DNA of 64,000 nucleotides from Janthinobacterium sp. 67 (GCF_002797895.1 NZ_PGES01000001.1:2480001-2544000); one strand, 5' to 3'; shown: positions 1-9,183, counted from the stretch's first letter. The notes: generated by a model from the letters alone, not told the origin. Translations and numbers: made by a program.

Positions 1-835
1 TGGCGCCGCGCGCCACGCCCTGCATGGAAGCGCCGTCGACCAGCAGGCGCACCTGATTGCCTTCGCGCTGCACCACCTTGCCGGGCAGGCGGTTGTTACT
101 GCCCATGAATTCGGCCGTGAACAGGGTGTCCGGCGTTTCATACATGCTTTGCGGCGTGCCCTGCTGCTCGATCTTGCCGTTATTGAGCAGCAGGATGCGG
201 TCGGAAATGGCCATCGCCTCGCCCTGGTCATGCGTCACCATCAGGGCCGACAGCCCCAGGCGCACGATCAGTTCGCGCAGGAAGGCGCGCGCTTCCTCGC
301 GCAGCTTGGCGTCCAGGTTCGACAGCGGTTCGTCGAGCAGGATCACGGGCGGGTTGTACACCAGCGCGCGGGCGATCGCCACGCGCTGCTGCTGGCCGCC
401 GGACAGCTGATGCGGATAGCGCTCGCCCAAGTGTCCCAGGCCCAGCTGCGTGAGCACTTCCTTCACGCGTCCGGCGATATCGGACGTGCCCATCTTGCGC
501 AACTTGAGGCCGTAGGCGACGTTGTCGAACACGGTCTTGTGCGGCCACAGCGCGTACGACTGGAACACCAGTCCCAGGTTGCGCTGCTCGGCCGGCATCT
601 CGAAGTGCTTCGCGCCATCGAAGACATTGCGCTCGCCGATCTCGATGGTGCCCGCCTTCGGGCTTTCCAGCCCGGCGACGGCGCGCAGCAAGGTGGTCTT
701 GCCGCTGCCCGAAGGCCCCAGCAGGGCGACCACTTCGCCTTTTTTCAGGTGCATCGAGACACCTTTCAGGATCGGGTTGGCGGAGGCGCCGGTGCCGTAG
801 TCCAGGTGCAGCTCATTGACGGTCAGTTCATTCAT
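1..835 (-). CDS. ABC transporter ATP-binding protein (C-terminus outside window)
   Basis: This is the nucleotide-binding subunit that powers the permease encoded just upstream at 858-2648. The visible 278 codons hold a complete ATPase core: Walker A GPSGSGKT at residues 40-47, signature LSGGQ at 144-148, Walker B VILLDE at 164-169, then the H-loop MVTHD. A C-terminal regulatory segment has begun when the frame leaves the window at base 1. The ATG at 835 follows the permease stop by 22 bases. The family is the FbpC/PotA-like importers of ferric iron, polyamines, phosphonates or sugar phosphates. The substrate cannot be read from this subunit. It is the last gene seen of a porin-Bug-ABC operon. 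Confidence 0.93.
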   Translation of the reverse strand, partial: MNELTVNELHLDYGTGASANPILKGVSMHLKKGEVVALLGPSGSGKTTLLRAVAGLESPKAGTIEIGERNVFDGAKHFEMPAEQRNLGLVFQSYALWPHKTVFDNVAYGLKLRKMGTSDIAGRVKEVLTQLGLGHLGERYPHQLSGGQQQRVAIARALVYNPPVILLDEPLSNLDAKLREEARAFLRELIVRLGLSALMVTHDQGEAMAISDRILLLNNGKIEQQGTPQSMYETPDTLFTAEFMGSNNRLPGKVVQREGNQVRLLVDGASMQGVARGA

Positions 836-857
836 GATGTGGTCTCAGTCTTTGTAT

Positions 858-2648
858 TTAGTTATGCAGCTTGACGCCAAAGCGCAGCGCGATGCCCAGG
901 CCGATGGCCACCAGGGTGATATTGATGAAGGACAGCGCCGCCACCAGGTCGGTCGAGCCGCCTGCCCACAGCGACACCAGCATGGCGCCGATCACTTCCG
1001 TGCCCGGCGAGAGCAGGTACACGCCCGTCGAGTATTCGCGCTCGAAGATCAGGAACACCATCAGCCAGGCGCCCAGCAAGCCGTATTTGATCAGCGGCAG
1101 GGTGACGTCGCGCGTCACCTGGCCACGGCTGGCACCGACGGCGCGCGCCGCCTCTTCCAGTTCCGGCCCCACCTGCAGCAGCGCCGTGGAAATGAGGCGC
1201 ATGCCGTAGGCCATCCACACCACCGAGTACGCAAGCCACAGGGCGAAGATCGTCGAGCGCAGTTCGCGCAGCACGGGGATCACATGGCCGCTCAGCCACA
1301 GGGCCACGCCGTTGTCCATGCCTTTCAATACCCCGTCGAGCCAGGCCGGCACGAACAGGAACACCCACAGGAACGACAGGCCGGCCAAGAGGCCCGGCAC
1401 GGCACGCGGCACCAGCACGCTGTAATCGAGCAGGCGCGTGATGCCGTCCTGCTTGCGGTGCATGGCCAGCGCGATGAAGCTGTAGCAGCCGACGGCCAGT
1501 GCGCCGCCGACGACGCCGATCAGGATGGTGTTGACGATGCCGCGCACCAGCGATGGCTGGTCGAAGATATCGCGGAAATGCTGCAGGGTCAGCACGTCGG
1601 CCAGGTGCACGCCTTCGCCCCAGTACTGCACGAAGGAACGCAGCACGATGCCCGTCAACGGCAGGATGATGGTGAAGATCAGCCAGCCGGCCAGCAAGGC
1701 AAACGCCAGCCACTTCCAGCGGCCCAGCGGCATGGCCTTGCTGCGCGCGCCCTTGCCCTTGATCGACACGTATTTGTTGGCCGATTTGAGCAGCCAGCGC
1801 TGTATCATCACCAGCGGCATCGTCACCATCACCAGGCACACGGCGACGGCGGCCATCAGGTGGTACGACGGCGTGCCCAGTTTATTCGTCAGCTTGTACA
1901 GATAGGTCGGCAGCACCAGGTGGCCTTCCGGATCGCCGAGCACCAGCACCAGGCCGAATACTTCGAAGCCGAGGAAGAACACCAGCACGCCCGCATACGC
2001 CAGCGCCGGCATGATCATCGGCAGCGACACGTTGAGCATCACCTGGATCGGCGAGGCGCCGGCCACACGGGCTGCCTCTTCCACGTCCGAACCCAGGCTT
2101 TTCAGGGCCGACGAGGCGTACAGGTAGACGTGCGGCACGTGCGTCAGGCCGGCGATGATGACGATGCTGGTGAAGGAATATATATTCCAGGGCACGAAGC
2201 CGAGCAGCTCCTTGGCCCAGATCGAATAAAAGCCCACGGGTCCCATCGACACGACGTAGCCGAAGCCCATCACCATCGGCGAGACAAAGATCGGCACCAG
2301 CAGCATCGGTGCTACCCAGCCGCGGCCCGGCAAGTCCGTGCGCACCATCAGGAAGGCCAGCATGCCGCCCAGCGGCACGGCGATGACGGTCAGGCCAAAG
2401 GCCAGCATCAGGCCATTCTTGAAGGCCATGGCGAAATCGGGATCATCGAAGATGAAACGGTAGGAGTCAAAGCCGAATTCGCGCACCGGCATGAAGAAGG
2501 GCGCGTTCAAAAAGCTTTGATAGAAAATCAGGAACAGCGGCAGGAAAATGGCGACCACGGTGAGCGCCACGACCACGCCGCGCGGCCAGTTCAGGCGCGA
2601 CAAGGGAGAGCGCGACCGGGCAGGCAGCGGCAAGATAGCAGTTTGCAT
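858..2648 (-). CDS. ABC transporter permease, FbpB-like two-domain protein
   Basis: Inner-membrane channel of the importer. It is a fusion of two permease domains, each with several membrane segments and a cytoplasmic EAA loop that docks the ATPase (EEAARVAGAS in the first half, EEAARAVGAS in the second). About 596 residues is normal for the FbpB/AfuB type. I chose the ATG at 2648 (MQTAILPLPAR) over an in-frame ATG at 2678, because the latter abuts an intergenic hairpin and neither has a clear ribosome-binding site. It lies between the binding-protein gene and the ATPase gene and is surely cotranscribed with them. Confidence 0.92.
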   Translation of the reverse strand: MQTAILPLPARSRSPLSRLNWPRGVVVALTVVAIFLPLFLIFYQSFLNAPFFMPVREFGFDSYRFIFDDPDFAMAFKNGLMLAFGLTVIAVPLGGMLAFLMVRTDLPGRGWVAPMLLVPIFVSPMVMGFGYVVSMGPVGFYSIWAKELLGFVPWNIYSFTSIVIIAGLTHVPHVYLYASSALKSLGSDVEEAARVAGASPIQVMLNVSLPMIMPALAYAGVLVFFLGFEVFGLVLVLGDPEGHLVLPTYLYKLTNKLGTPSYHLMAAVAVCLVMVTMPLVMIQRWLLKSANKYVSIKGKGARSKAMPLGRWKWLAFALLAGWLIFTIILPLTGIVLRSFVQYWGEGVHLADVLTLQHFRDIFDQPSLVRGIVNTILIGVVGGALAVGCYSFIALAMHRKQDGITRLLDYSVLVPRAVPGLLAGLSFLWVFLFVPAWLDGVLKGMDNGVALWLSGHVIPVLRELRSTIFALWLAYSVVWMAYGMRLISTALLQVGPELEEAARAVGASRGQVTRDVTLPLIKYGLLGAWLMVFLIFEREYSTGVYLLSPGTEVIGAMLVSLWAGGSTDLVAALSFINITLVAIGLGIALRFGVKLHN

Positions 2649-2678
2649 GATGAATCCAATGAATGAAGGGTGCGGCAT

Positions 2679-2706
2679 CCGTCCGCAGGCACGCGCCCGC
2701 GGACGG
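2679..2706 (-). other. Intergenic hairpin between binding-protein and permease genes
   Basis: A perfect 8-base stem (CCGTCCGC with GCGGACGG, 12-base loop) lies between the stop of the binding-protein gene at 2718 and the permease start at 2648. There is no T-run, so it is not a classic terminator. Such hairpins often protect the upstream mRNA, so that the abundant binding protein is made in excess over the permease. That role is inferred. Confidence 0.5.
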
Positions 2707-2717
2707 CCAGAACGGCA

Positions 2718-3815
2718 TTATTTTTTGCCGGCTGTTTCTTTCCACTGCTTCAAGAAGGCCATGCGCTTGGCTGGCCCCAGGAATTGCAGGATGATCGGAT
2801 GCACGGGAATCGGCTTGACGTTGGCCGCGCCGATTTCCTTGATCAGGTCCGCCGAAGTGGTCTCGCCCGTGACGTCGGCGCGGATGGCGAACAGCTTGGC
2901 GCCGTTGGCGATGATGGTCTGGCCGCGGTGCGACAGCACGTAATCGAGCCACAGCTTGCTGGCGTTGACGTTCTTCGCGTTCTTGTTGATGAACTGTACG
3001 CGCGACAGGATCAGCGTGTAATCCTTGGGCAGCACCACGCCGATCGACGGGTCGGTCTTGGCGCGCACCAGCGCATAGGAACCGAGTACGTTGTAGCCGA
3101 TCAGGTTTTCACCCGACGAGATACGTTCCATCATCGTGCCCGTCGACGACTGCACGCGCACCTTGGCCGTGCCGAAGGCGTTTTCCAGCGCCAGGAATTG
3201 CGGATACTCCTTCGCATCCTGCGCCATGAACATGAAGCCCACGCCCGATTTTTCGATATCGTAGGTGGTGACCTTGTCCTTGAATTTCGGCGTGGCGATC
3301 AGCTTGACGAAATCGTCGTGGTTCTTCGGCACTTCCTTGGGGTCGAGCAAACGCTTGTTGTAGACGATGGCGGCCGGCTCGAACGTGGTGCCGTAAGCCT
3401 GGTCGTCCCACATGGCCCAGCCGGGAATCTTCGCCGCTTCGACCGACTTGTACTTGAGCGCGTAGCCATCGGAGGCGAGGCGCATCTGCAAATCCATCGC
3501 CGACGACCACATCACGTCGGCCGTGTTGCCGCCGGCGGCCACCTCGGAAATGAAGCGGTTGTACACTTCGGTGGAATTCATGTCGTTGTATTCGACGGAA
3601 ATACCAGGATACAGGGCGCTGAAATCCTTGATCAGCGGAGCGGCGGCCTTGCTGTCCGTGGCGCTGTAGATCACCACCTTGCCTTCCTTCTTGGCCGCGT
3701 CGATGATCTTCTGGTAGTCGGCCGGATAACCTGCCGGTACCTGGGCGAAAGCGGCGCCGGTGGTACCGGCGAAAGCGGCGGCCAGGGCGATGGCGAGTAG
3801 GGTCTTGGTTTGCAT
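2718..3815 (-). CDS. ABC transporter periplasmic substrate-binding protein (family 1, FbpA/AfuA-like)
   Basis: Periplasmic protein that captures the substrate for the adjacent permease. The N-terminus is a clear signal peptide (MQTKTLLAIALAAAFAGTTG, then AFA). The body (KEGKVVIYSATDS, SAMDLQMRLASDGYALKY, KLWLDYVLSHRGQ) matches the iron(III)/sugar-phosphate/phosphonate binding-protein group; 365 residues is slightly longer than typical FbpA. Canonical FbpA proteins bind ferric iron through two adjacent tyrosines, and no YY pair occurs anywhere in this protein. An organic anion is therefore as likely as iron. The next gene upstream in the operon is a Bug protein ending 43 bases away. Confidence 0.88.
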   Translation of the reverse strand: MQTKTLLAIALAAAFAGTTGAAFAQVPAGYPADYQKIIDAAKKEGKVVIYSATDSKAAAPLIKDFSALYPGISVEYNDMNSTEVYNRFISEVAAGGNTADVMWSSAMDLQMRLASDGYALKYKSVEAAKIPGWAMWDDQAYGTTFEPAAIVYNKRLLDPKEVPKNHDDFVKLIATPKFKDKVTTYDIEKSGVGFMFMAQDAKEYPQFLALENAFGTAKVRVQSSTGTMMERISSGENLIGYNVLGSYALVRAKTDPSIGVVLPKDYTLILSRVQFINKNAKNVNASKLWLDYVLSHRGQTIIANGAKLFAIRADVTGETTSADLIKEIGAANVKPIPVHPIILQFLGPAKRMAFLKQWKETAGKK

Positions 3816-3858
3816 GGTTAGTCTCCGTCTGTGATTGTTGTATGGTTTGCTATTGGCT

Positions 3859-4854
3859 TCAGCGCATCAGGCCCAGTTCGGCGGCCTGCCTGGAATAGCG
3901 TTCGACTGCCTGGTTCACGTACTGCGTCAATTTGTCGCCCGTCAGCGCGAACGGATACATGCCCGCCTGCGTGCGCCACTGGGCAAACTGCGGCGTGGCC
4001 ATGGCACGGTCGAACGTGGCCACCCAGCGCTGGTAATCGGCTTCCGGCACCTGTGGCCCCATCCACAAGCCGCGGATGATGGGCCACACCACGTCGATGC
4101 CCTGCTCGCGCGCCGTCGGTACGCCGGCCAGCACGCCGGGCAGGCGTTTTTCCGACAGCACCGCCAGCACGCGCGCATGGCTGTCGCCCGCATTCAGGGT
4201 CGCTTCCGACGTATCGCCCGACATCACCTGCACGTAGTCGGCCTGCATCGCCGTGAAGATCTCGCCGCCGCCCTCCAGCGCCACGAAGCGCAGCACTTTC
4301 GGGTCGATGCCGGCCTGGCGCGCCACCAGCGCCATCTTCAGCCAGTCCTGGCTGCCGATGGTGCCGGACACGCCGATCAGCACCTTGTCGGGGTGGCGCT
4401 TGAGCGCCGCGATCAGGTCGGACAGGCTCTTGTAGGGCGAGTCGCTGCGCACGGCGATCATGCCGTAGTCGGCGCCCAGCGCCGCCACCCAGCGCACGTC
4501 GCGCGTCTTGGCGTTGCCGAACTTGCCTTGCGCCAGGTTCAGCAGCGAACCGCCCGAAAACACCACCAGGGTGTTGGCTTCGGCGCGCCGGCGCTGCGAA
4601 CCCATTGAGCGCCACGCCACCGCGCCGATGCCGCCCGGCAGATAACTGATGCGCACCGAGGACGCGAACGGCGCCGCTGCCGCCGGATCGGGCTGCAGCA
4701 GCCCTTTCTGCGCCAGCTTGCAGGTCAGGTCCATGGCGCCGCCCGGCTTGGACGGCACCACGCAATCGACTTCAGGCACGGGCGCTGTTGCCAGCGCGGG
4801 CAGCGGCGCGGACAACAACAGCAGCGACAGGAACGCGGTGCGCAGCATGGTCAT
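3859..4854 (-). CDS. Bug/TctC-family tripartite-tricarboxylate binding protein
   Basis: Periplasmic receptor of the Bug family, whose members bind carboxylates and related small acids. It has a signal peptide (residues 1-22, ending PALA), the substrate-loop region VVPSKPGGAMDL near residue 35, and a length of 331 residues, normal for the family. The membrane partners TctA and TctB of a tripartite carrier are absent nearby; the gene sits between a porin and a complete ABC importer. In Bordetella some Bug proteins work as extracellular sensors by touching a TctE-type kinase. The divergent kinase gene here makes that role attractive, but it is inference. Confidence 0.85.
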   Translation of the reverse strand: MTMLRTAFLSLLLLSAPLPALATAPVPEVDCVVPSKPGGAMDLTCKLAQKGLLQPDPAAAAPFASSVRISYLPGGIGAVAWRSMGSQRRRAEANTLVVFSGGSLLNLAQGKFGNAKTRDVRWVAALGADYGMIAVRSDSPYKSLSDLIAALKRHPDKVLIGVSGTIGSQDWLKMALVARQAGIDPKVLRFVALEGGGEIFTAMQADYVQVMSGDTSEATLNAGDSHARVLAVLSEKRLPGVLAGVPTAREQGIDVVWPIIRGLWMGPQVPEADYQRWVATFDRAMATPQFAQWRTQAGMYPFALTGDKLTQYVNQAVERYSRQAAELGLMR

Positions 4855-4857
4855 GCC

Positions 4858-5922
4858 TTAGAAGCGGTGCTGGATGCCGGCGATCAGGCCACGCTGCGTG
4901 TCGCCGAAACCGGCATCGTCGCGCGACAGGCTGACCAGCTGGTTGTGCTTGGCCTTGGCGTAGGCGCCGGCCACGTACAGGTCGGTGCGCTTGGACAGGG
5001 CATAGCGCACGCGCGCCACGTACATGATCGGATCGGCATCGAGGTTGGCGGCCACGTTTTTCACGTCCTGGTAGTAGATCACGCCCGTCAGGGTGATGAC
5101 CGGCGTGGTCTTGTAGCTGACGCCGCCCCAGTACAGGGTGCCGCGCACGTCGGCCTTGCCGGCTGCAGCAGGATCGAGCTTGTAGTCGCGCGCCGCCGCC
5201 TGCACTTTCCACGGGCCGTCGTCGTACATGGCGCCCAGGTGGTACACGGTGGTCTTGTCGCGCGCGCCGCCGGCGATGGTGTTGCCGTTCACTTGTTCAT
5301 ACGTGGCCAGCAGGCTGACCGGACCGGTCTTGTAGGTGACGGCCGTCGACAGCTTGGCGCTGTCCGAGGTGCCCGTCGACTGTTCGCCGAAGCCGTACGA
5401 TGCGCCGTAGCTGAAGTCGCCCGTCTTGCCCGAGTACTTGACCATATTGTCGAAGGCCGTCGTCATGCCGTATTTGCTCGGCCCCGTTGCGTTGCCCGAA
5501 GTAGCCCACGAGTAGAACGGCGCATACGCCATCGGATCGAATGGCAGCACGAAGTCGTATACGGTGGTGAAAGAGCGTCCCAGCACGACACGGCCGAACG
5601 CGCCTTCCAGGCCCACGTTGGCCTGGCGCTTGAACAGCGCGCCATCGGCCGCGCCCGTGTCGACCAGGATGCCGCCTTCCAGATTGAAGACGGCTTTCAG
5701 GCCGCCGCCCAGGTCTTCGCTGCCCAGGATGCCCCAGCGCGAAGTGTTCATGCCGCCCGAGCTCACCTGCGTCATCGAGCTTTTGTTCGGACCGGCGTTG
5801 CTGGTGTTGCTGATGCCGGCGTCCAGACGGCCGTACAGGGTCACGTTCGACTGTGCCTGGGCGGCGCCGGCTGCGGCGGCAAGAACGGCCATGGCGGCCA
5901 GCGAGAATGCGGTTTTCTTCAT
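4858..5922 (-). CDS. Outer-membrane porin, general Gram-negative trimeric type
   Basis: A 16-strand porin of the betaproteobacterial OmpC-like class for passive entry of small solutes. A signal peptide (about 23 residues ending AQA) is followed by QSNVTLYGRLDAGI, the usual first strand. The mature chain ends in ...AGIQHRF, with the terminal Phe recognised by the BAM machinery. The length of 354 residues is typical. It is the first gene of the reverse-strand uptake operon, with its stop four bases before the Bug gene's ATG, so it likely supplies the outer-membrane route for the same substrate. Confidence 0.94.
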   Translation of the reverse strand: MKKTAFSLAAMAVLAAAAGAAQAQSNVTLYGRLDAGISNTSNAGPNKSSMTQVSSGGMNTSRWGILGSEDLGGGLKAVFNLEGGILVDTGAADGALFKRQANVGLEGAFGRVVLGRSFTTVYDFVLPFDPMAYAPFYSWATSGNATGPSKYGMTTAFDNMVKYSGKTGDFSYGASYGFGEQSTGTSDSAKLSTAVTYKTGPVSLLATYEQVNGNTIAGGARDKTTVYHLGAMYDDGPWKVQAAARDYKLDPAAAGKADVRGTLYWGGVSYKTTPVITLTGVIYYQDVKNVAANLDADPIMYVARVRYALSKRTDLYVAGAYAKAKHNQLVSLSRDDAGFGDTQRGLIAGIQHRF

Positions 5923-6134
5923 GTGGGATCCCCTTTAGATATAGTTATTGGTGATAAGCCTGATCAATTTCATGAATCAGGATCACACTATATGATCGCC
6001 ATCCTTTCAATTGGCTTTCAGAATGACAGGTGTCGTCCGCCAGCCACAAGAGAGGCAAACATATTCATCGCCGCCCCTGTCGGTGGCGCGCCGACAGGCT
6101 TACACTGCACCAATTCAAACGAATGGCGGAGACC
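5923..6134. promoter_or_regulatory. Divergent control region between porin operon and two-component genes
   Basis: About 210 bases separate the porin start (5922, reverse) from the regulator start (6135, forward). The region is more AT-rich than its surroundings and carries an inverted repeat, CCTGAT at 5959-5964 and ATCAGG at 5976-5981. It is a plausible operator for the adjacent response regulator. The site assignment is inference from position and symmetry only. Confidence 0.4.
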
Positions 6135-6857
6135 ATGCGCATATTATTAGTGGAAGACCATCTGGAACTGTCGCACTGGCTGGCAAAGGCCCTGCGCGAC
6201 GCGCACCTGACGGTGGAGACAGCCCACAACGGCGCCGATGCCGACGCCCTGCTGCATACGCAGGAATATTCCCTGGTGCTGCTCGACCTCTCCCTGCCAA
6301 AAATGGACGGCCTGGACGTGCTGCGCCGCCTGCGCGCGCGCGGCGGCACGCGCGGCAAGACTCCCGTCATGATACTCACGGCGCGCGGCGGCCTCGATGA
6401 AAAAGTGCAGGGCCTGAACCTGGGCGCGGACGACTACATGGCCAAGCCCTTCGAACTGGCCGAACTGGAAGCGCGCGTAAAAGCCCTGCTGCGCCGCAGC
6501 CAGGGCAACGAAGCGCTCGTGCACACCTGCGGCGCCCTCAGTTTCGACACCGTCACGCGCATGTTCAGCTATGGCGGCGCGGCGCTGGCCCTGACGCCGC
6601 GCGAACACGCCGTGCTCGAGGCGCTGATCACGCGCTCGGGGCGGGCCGTATCGAAGGAAAAGCTGTTCGACGAAGTCTTCGCGCTGGCCGACGACGCCAA
6701 CCTCGATGCCATCGAACTGTACATCCACCGCGTGCGCAAAAAACTCGAAAACGGCGTGGAAAGCGGCTCGCCCGACGGCGCCGTCATCACCACCCTGCGC
6801 GGCATCGGCTACCTGCTGCAACCACGCAGCGCCATGGCGCCGGCCGCGTCAAAATGA
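6135..6857 (+). CDS. OmpR-family response regulator, TctD-like
   Basis: DNA-binding half of a two-component system. The receiver domain has the phosphoacceptor Asp51 (VLLDLSLPKMDG), the acidic pocket near residues 7-8 (VED) and the conserved Lys in YMAKPFEL near residue 103. The C-terminal winged helix spans roughly residues 125-235 (LTPREHAVLEALI, LDAIELYIHRVRKKLE). The ATG at 6135 (MRILLVED) was chosen because GGAG lies just upstream; the frame stays open further upstream but that part is unlike the family. Its stop overlaps the kinase start by four bases. The likely target is the divergent porin-Bug-ABC operon. Confidence 0.92.
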   Translation: MRILLVEDHLELSHWLAKALRDAHLTVETAHNGADADALLHTQEYSLVLLDLSLPKMDGLDVLRRLRARGGTRGKTPVMILTARGGLDEKVQGLNLGADDYMAKPFELAELEARVKALLRRSQGNEALVHTCGALSFDTVTRMFSYGGAALALTPREHAVLEALITRSGRAVSKEKLFDEVFALADDANLDAIELYIHRVRKKLENGVESGSPDGAVITTLRGIGYLLQPRSAMAPAASK

Positions 6858-8347
6858 ACATCGCCAGGCAACGCCAGCCCCTGATCGAGCGTTTGCGCCG
6901 GCACTGGGCGCGGGGCCGCCCGCTGGGCAGCCTGCGCAGCCAGCTGCTGCGCTGGCTGCTCATCCCGCTGGTGATGCTGGTGCTGCTCGATGCCGTTTTT
7001 GTGTACCGCAACGCGCTCGACGCGGCCGACATGGCCTACGACCGTTCCCTGCTGGCGTCGACGCGGGCGCTGGCCGAGCGCGTCTCCATCGTGGGCGGCA
7101 AGGTGGTGGCCGACGTGCCCTACGTGGCGCTCGACAGCTTCGAGACCGACACCCTGGGCCGCATCTACTACAAGGTCACGGGCATCAATGGCGAGCTGGT
7201 GTCGGGCTATGGCGACTTGCCGCCCGTGCCGAAAAACGTGCCCCGCTCGCAGAATTATCCGGCCCTGGTGCGCTTCTACCACGCCGACTACCACGGCAAG
7301 CCGATCCGCATCGCCGCCCTGCTGCAACCCGTGTATGACGACTCGATGCGCGGCATCGCCCTGATCCAGGTGGGCGAGACGCTGGACGCGCGGCGCGGCC
7401 TGTCGAACCAGATCCTGTTCGATACCCTGATCTGGCAGGCGGCGATGATACTGGCAATGGGCGCCCTCGTGTGGTTCGCCGTGCGCCTGGTGCTGCGCCC
7501 GCTGATGCGCTTGAAAACGGAAGTCGAGACGCGCACCCTGTCCGACCTGTCCGACGTCGATCCCACGCTGGTGCACAAGGAAATGCGCCCGCTGGTGAGC
7601 GCCATGAACGGCTCCATGTCGCGCCTGCAGCAACTGATCGCCAGCCAGCGGCGCTTCATCGCCGATGCCTCGCACCAGCTGCGCACGCCCTTGACGGTGC
7701 TGAAAACCCAGGCCGAACTGGCCATGCGCGAATGCGACCGCCAGGCGGGCGCGCCGCCGGACATCGCCGCCCTGCGCGATATCGTGCGCTCGATCGCCAC
7801 CACCACCGATTCGACCGTGCTGCTGGCCAACCGCCTGCTGACCCTGGCGCGCATCGAGCATGGCGGCGAGAATCTGGCCATGGACACCGTCGCGCTGCGC
7901 GACGTGGCGCAGCAGGTGGGACTGGAAATGGCCGTGGTCTCCGTCGGCAAGCATATCGACCTGTCGCTGGAAGCGCCCGACGAAGCGCACGTGCATGGCC
8001 AGGACCTGCTGCTGCACGAACTCGTGGCCAACCTGGTCGACAACGCCTTGCGTTATACGCCGCAGGGCGGCAGCGTGATCCTGCGCGTGCGCGCGGGCGG
8101 CCATGGAAACGAAACGGTGCTGGAAGTGGAAGACAGCGGCGCCGGCATCCCGCCTGCGGAACGCGAACGCGTGTTTACACCGTTCTACCGGGTCGGCGCG
8201 GCGCTCGAGAGCAACCCGGGCGGCGCAGGCCTGGGCCTGGCCATCGTGCGCGACATCGCGGCCCTGCACGGCGCACGGCTGGAACTAGCGACGGCGGCGA
8301 ATGGGCATGGACTGAAGGTCGGCGTGTATTTCAGCGGCGCCCCGTGA
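6854..8347 (+). CDS. Sensor histidine kinase, TctE-like
   Basis: Membrane kinase partner of the preceding regulator. A first transmembrane segment lies at about residues 31-52, followed by a periplasmic sensor region of about 130 residues of the 2CSK_N type and a second membrane segment near residues 193-213. Then come the phosphoacceptor motif SHQLRTPL with His274, the N-box NLVDNALRYTP, and the G boxes DSGAGIPPAERERVF and GGAGLGLAIV. The length of 497 residues fits TctE/QseC-like kinases. The four-base ATGA overlap with the regulator indicates translational coupling. The ligand may be sensed directly or through the Bug protein. Confidence 0.92.
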   Translation: MNIARQRQPLIERLRRHWARGRPLGSLRSQLLRWLLIPLVMLVLLDAVFVYRNALDAADMAYDRSLLASTRALAERVSIVGGKVVADVPYVALDSFETDTLGRIYYKVTGINGELVSGYGDLPPVPKNVPRSQNYPALVRFYHADYHGKPIRIAALLQPVYDDSMRGIALIQVGETLDARRGLSNQILFDTLIWQAAMILAMGALVWFAVRLVLRPLMRLKTEVETRTLSDLSDVDPTLVHKEMRPLVSAMNGSMSRLQQLIASQRRFIADASHQLRTPLTVLKTQAELAMRECDRQAGAPPDIAALRDIVRSIATTTDSTVLLANRLLTLARIEHGGENLAMDTVALRDVAQQVGLEMAVVSVGKHIDLSLEAPDEAHVHGQDLLLHELVANLVDNALRYTPQGGSVILRVRAGGHGNETVLEVEDSGAGIPPAERERVFTPFYRVGAALESNPGGAGLGLAIVRDIAALHGARLELATAANGHGLKVGVYFSGAP

Positions 8348-8515
8348 GGGCCGGCGCATATATGCATTGCATATTGCGCGTTGCTCAAAAACAACAAATA
8401 TTCTATTTGTAATATTTTTTAAATAATTGCCTTACATAAACATATTCATCCCTATACAATTCGGCTCCCATTAAGCGGTGAGATAGTCTCTCCGTATTAA
8501 TTACCTAGGATTAAT

Positions 8516-9079
8516 ATGAAAAAGCAATTGTTTGCAGCAGTCATCGGCGCCGCCCTGGCATTCCCATTGTTCGCGCAAGCCCAAGGCGCCTACATCGGCG
8601 CTAACATCGGCCGTTCGGAAATGAAGCTGTCCATCGATCAAGAAGGTTCGACCAAGAAAAGCAATACCGGCTACAAGGCTTACGCTGGCTACGACTTCAC
8701 GCAAAACTTTGGCGCGGAAGCTGGCTATGTCGACTTCGGTAAAGTAGACCGCACCATCGACGGCACGAAACTGGAAGCGAAAAACCACGCATTCTACGTC
8801 GCCGCGACCGGCACCCTTCCACTGAACGAACAGTTCTCGCTGTTCGCCAAGGCTGGCGTTGCGCAAAACCGCACCAAAATCACCATCAGCGAATTGAATT
8901 TCCGTGAAAGCGATTCGAAAAACAAAACCTCCGCCATCTTTGGCATCGGCGCTGCTTACAACATCAACAAAAACCTGTCGGCTGTTGCCGAATACGAAAA
9001 CTTCGGCAAGGTAGCAAGCGAAGGCGGCGACAAATTGAAAGCCGACCTGCTGTCGATCGGCCTGCGCTACAAGTTCTAA
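8516..9079 (+). CDS. Small outer-membrane beta-barrel protein (OmpA/OmpX-like)
   Basis: Secreted eight-strand-type barrel of 187 residues. The N-terminus is a signal peptide ending AQAQGA. The rest alternates short amphipathic strands (AYIGANIGRSE, TGYKAYAGYDF, FGAEAGYVDFG, FSLFAKAGVAQ, AIFGIGAAYNI, LSAVAEYENFG, LLSIGLRYKF) and ends in Phe, the outer-membrane assembly signal. The gene is less GC-rich and lysine-richer than its neighbours, typical of an abundant surface protein. It stands alone behind an AT-rich 168-base leader. The function beyond a structural or adhesion role is unknown. Confidence 0.85.
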   Translation: MKKQLFAAVIGAALAFPLFAQAQGAYIGANIGRSEMKLSIDQEGSTKKSNTGYKAYAGYDFTQNFGAEAGYVDFGKVDRTIDGTKLEAKNHAFYVAATGTLPLNEQFSLFAKAGVAQNRTKITISELNFRESDSKNKTSAIFGIGAAYNINKNLSAVAEYENFGKVASEGGDKLKADLLSIGLRYKF

Positions 9080-9146
9080 TTCACGCTTGCGTGAATCAGC
9101 CCCCCGCCGTTTTAATGGCGGATAAAAAACCGGCTGCAATAAACTG

Positions 9147-9182
9147 AACCCCAAAAGTTGGACACCAACTTTTGGGGTTTTT
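9147..9182 (+). terminator. IS-end hairpin able to act as terminator
   Basis: AACCCCAAAAGTTGG at 9147-9161 pairs perfectly with 9165-9179 around a three-base loop, and T residues run to 9182. It lies at the left end of the IS remnant and just before the transposase fragment's ATG. It can both limit read-through into the element and terminate the barrel gene's transcript. Confidence 0.6.
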
Positions 9183-9183
9183 C

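Noticed and set aside
3859..4854. Expectation of TctA/TctB carrier subunits next to the Bug gene
   Set aside because: No such membrane genes are present in the window; the only transporter nearby is the ABC system.
9079..9096. ATTCACGC/GCGTGAAT palindrome right after the barrel gene as its terminator
   Set aside because: The loop is only two bases at full stem and no T-run follows; the split CCGGCT hairpin is the better ancestral terminator.
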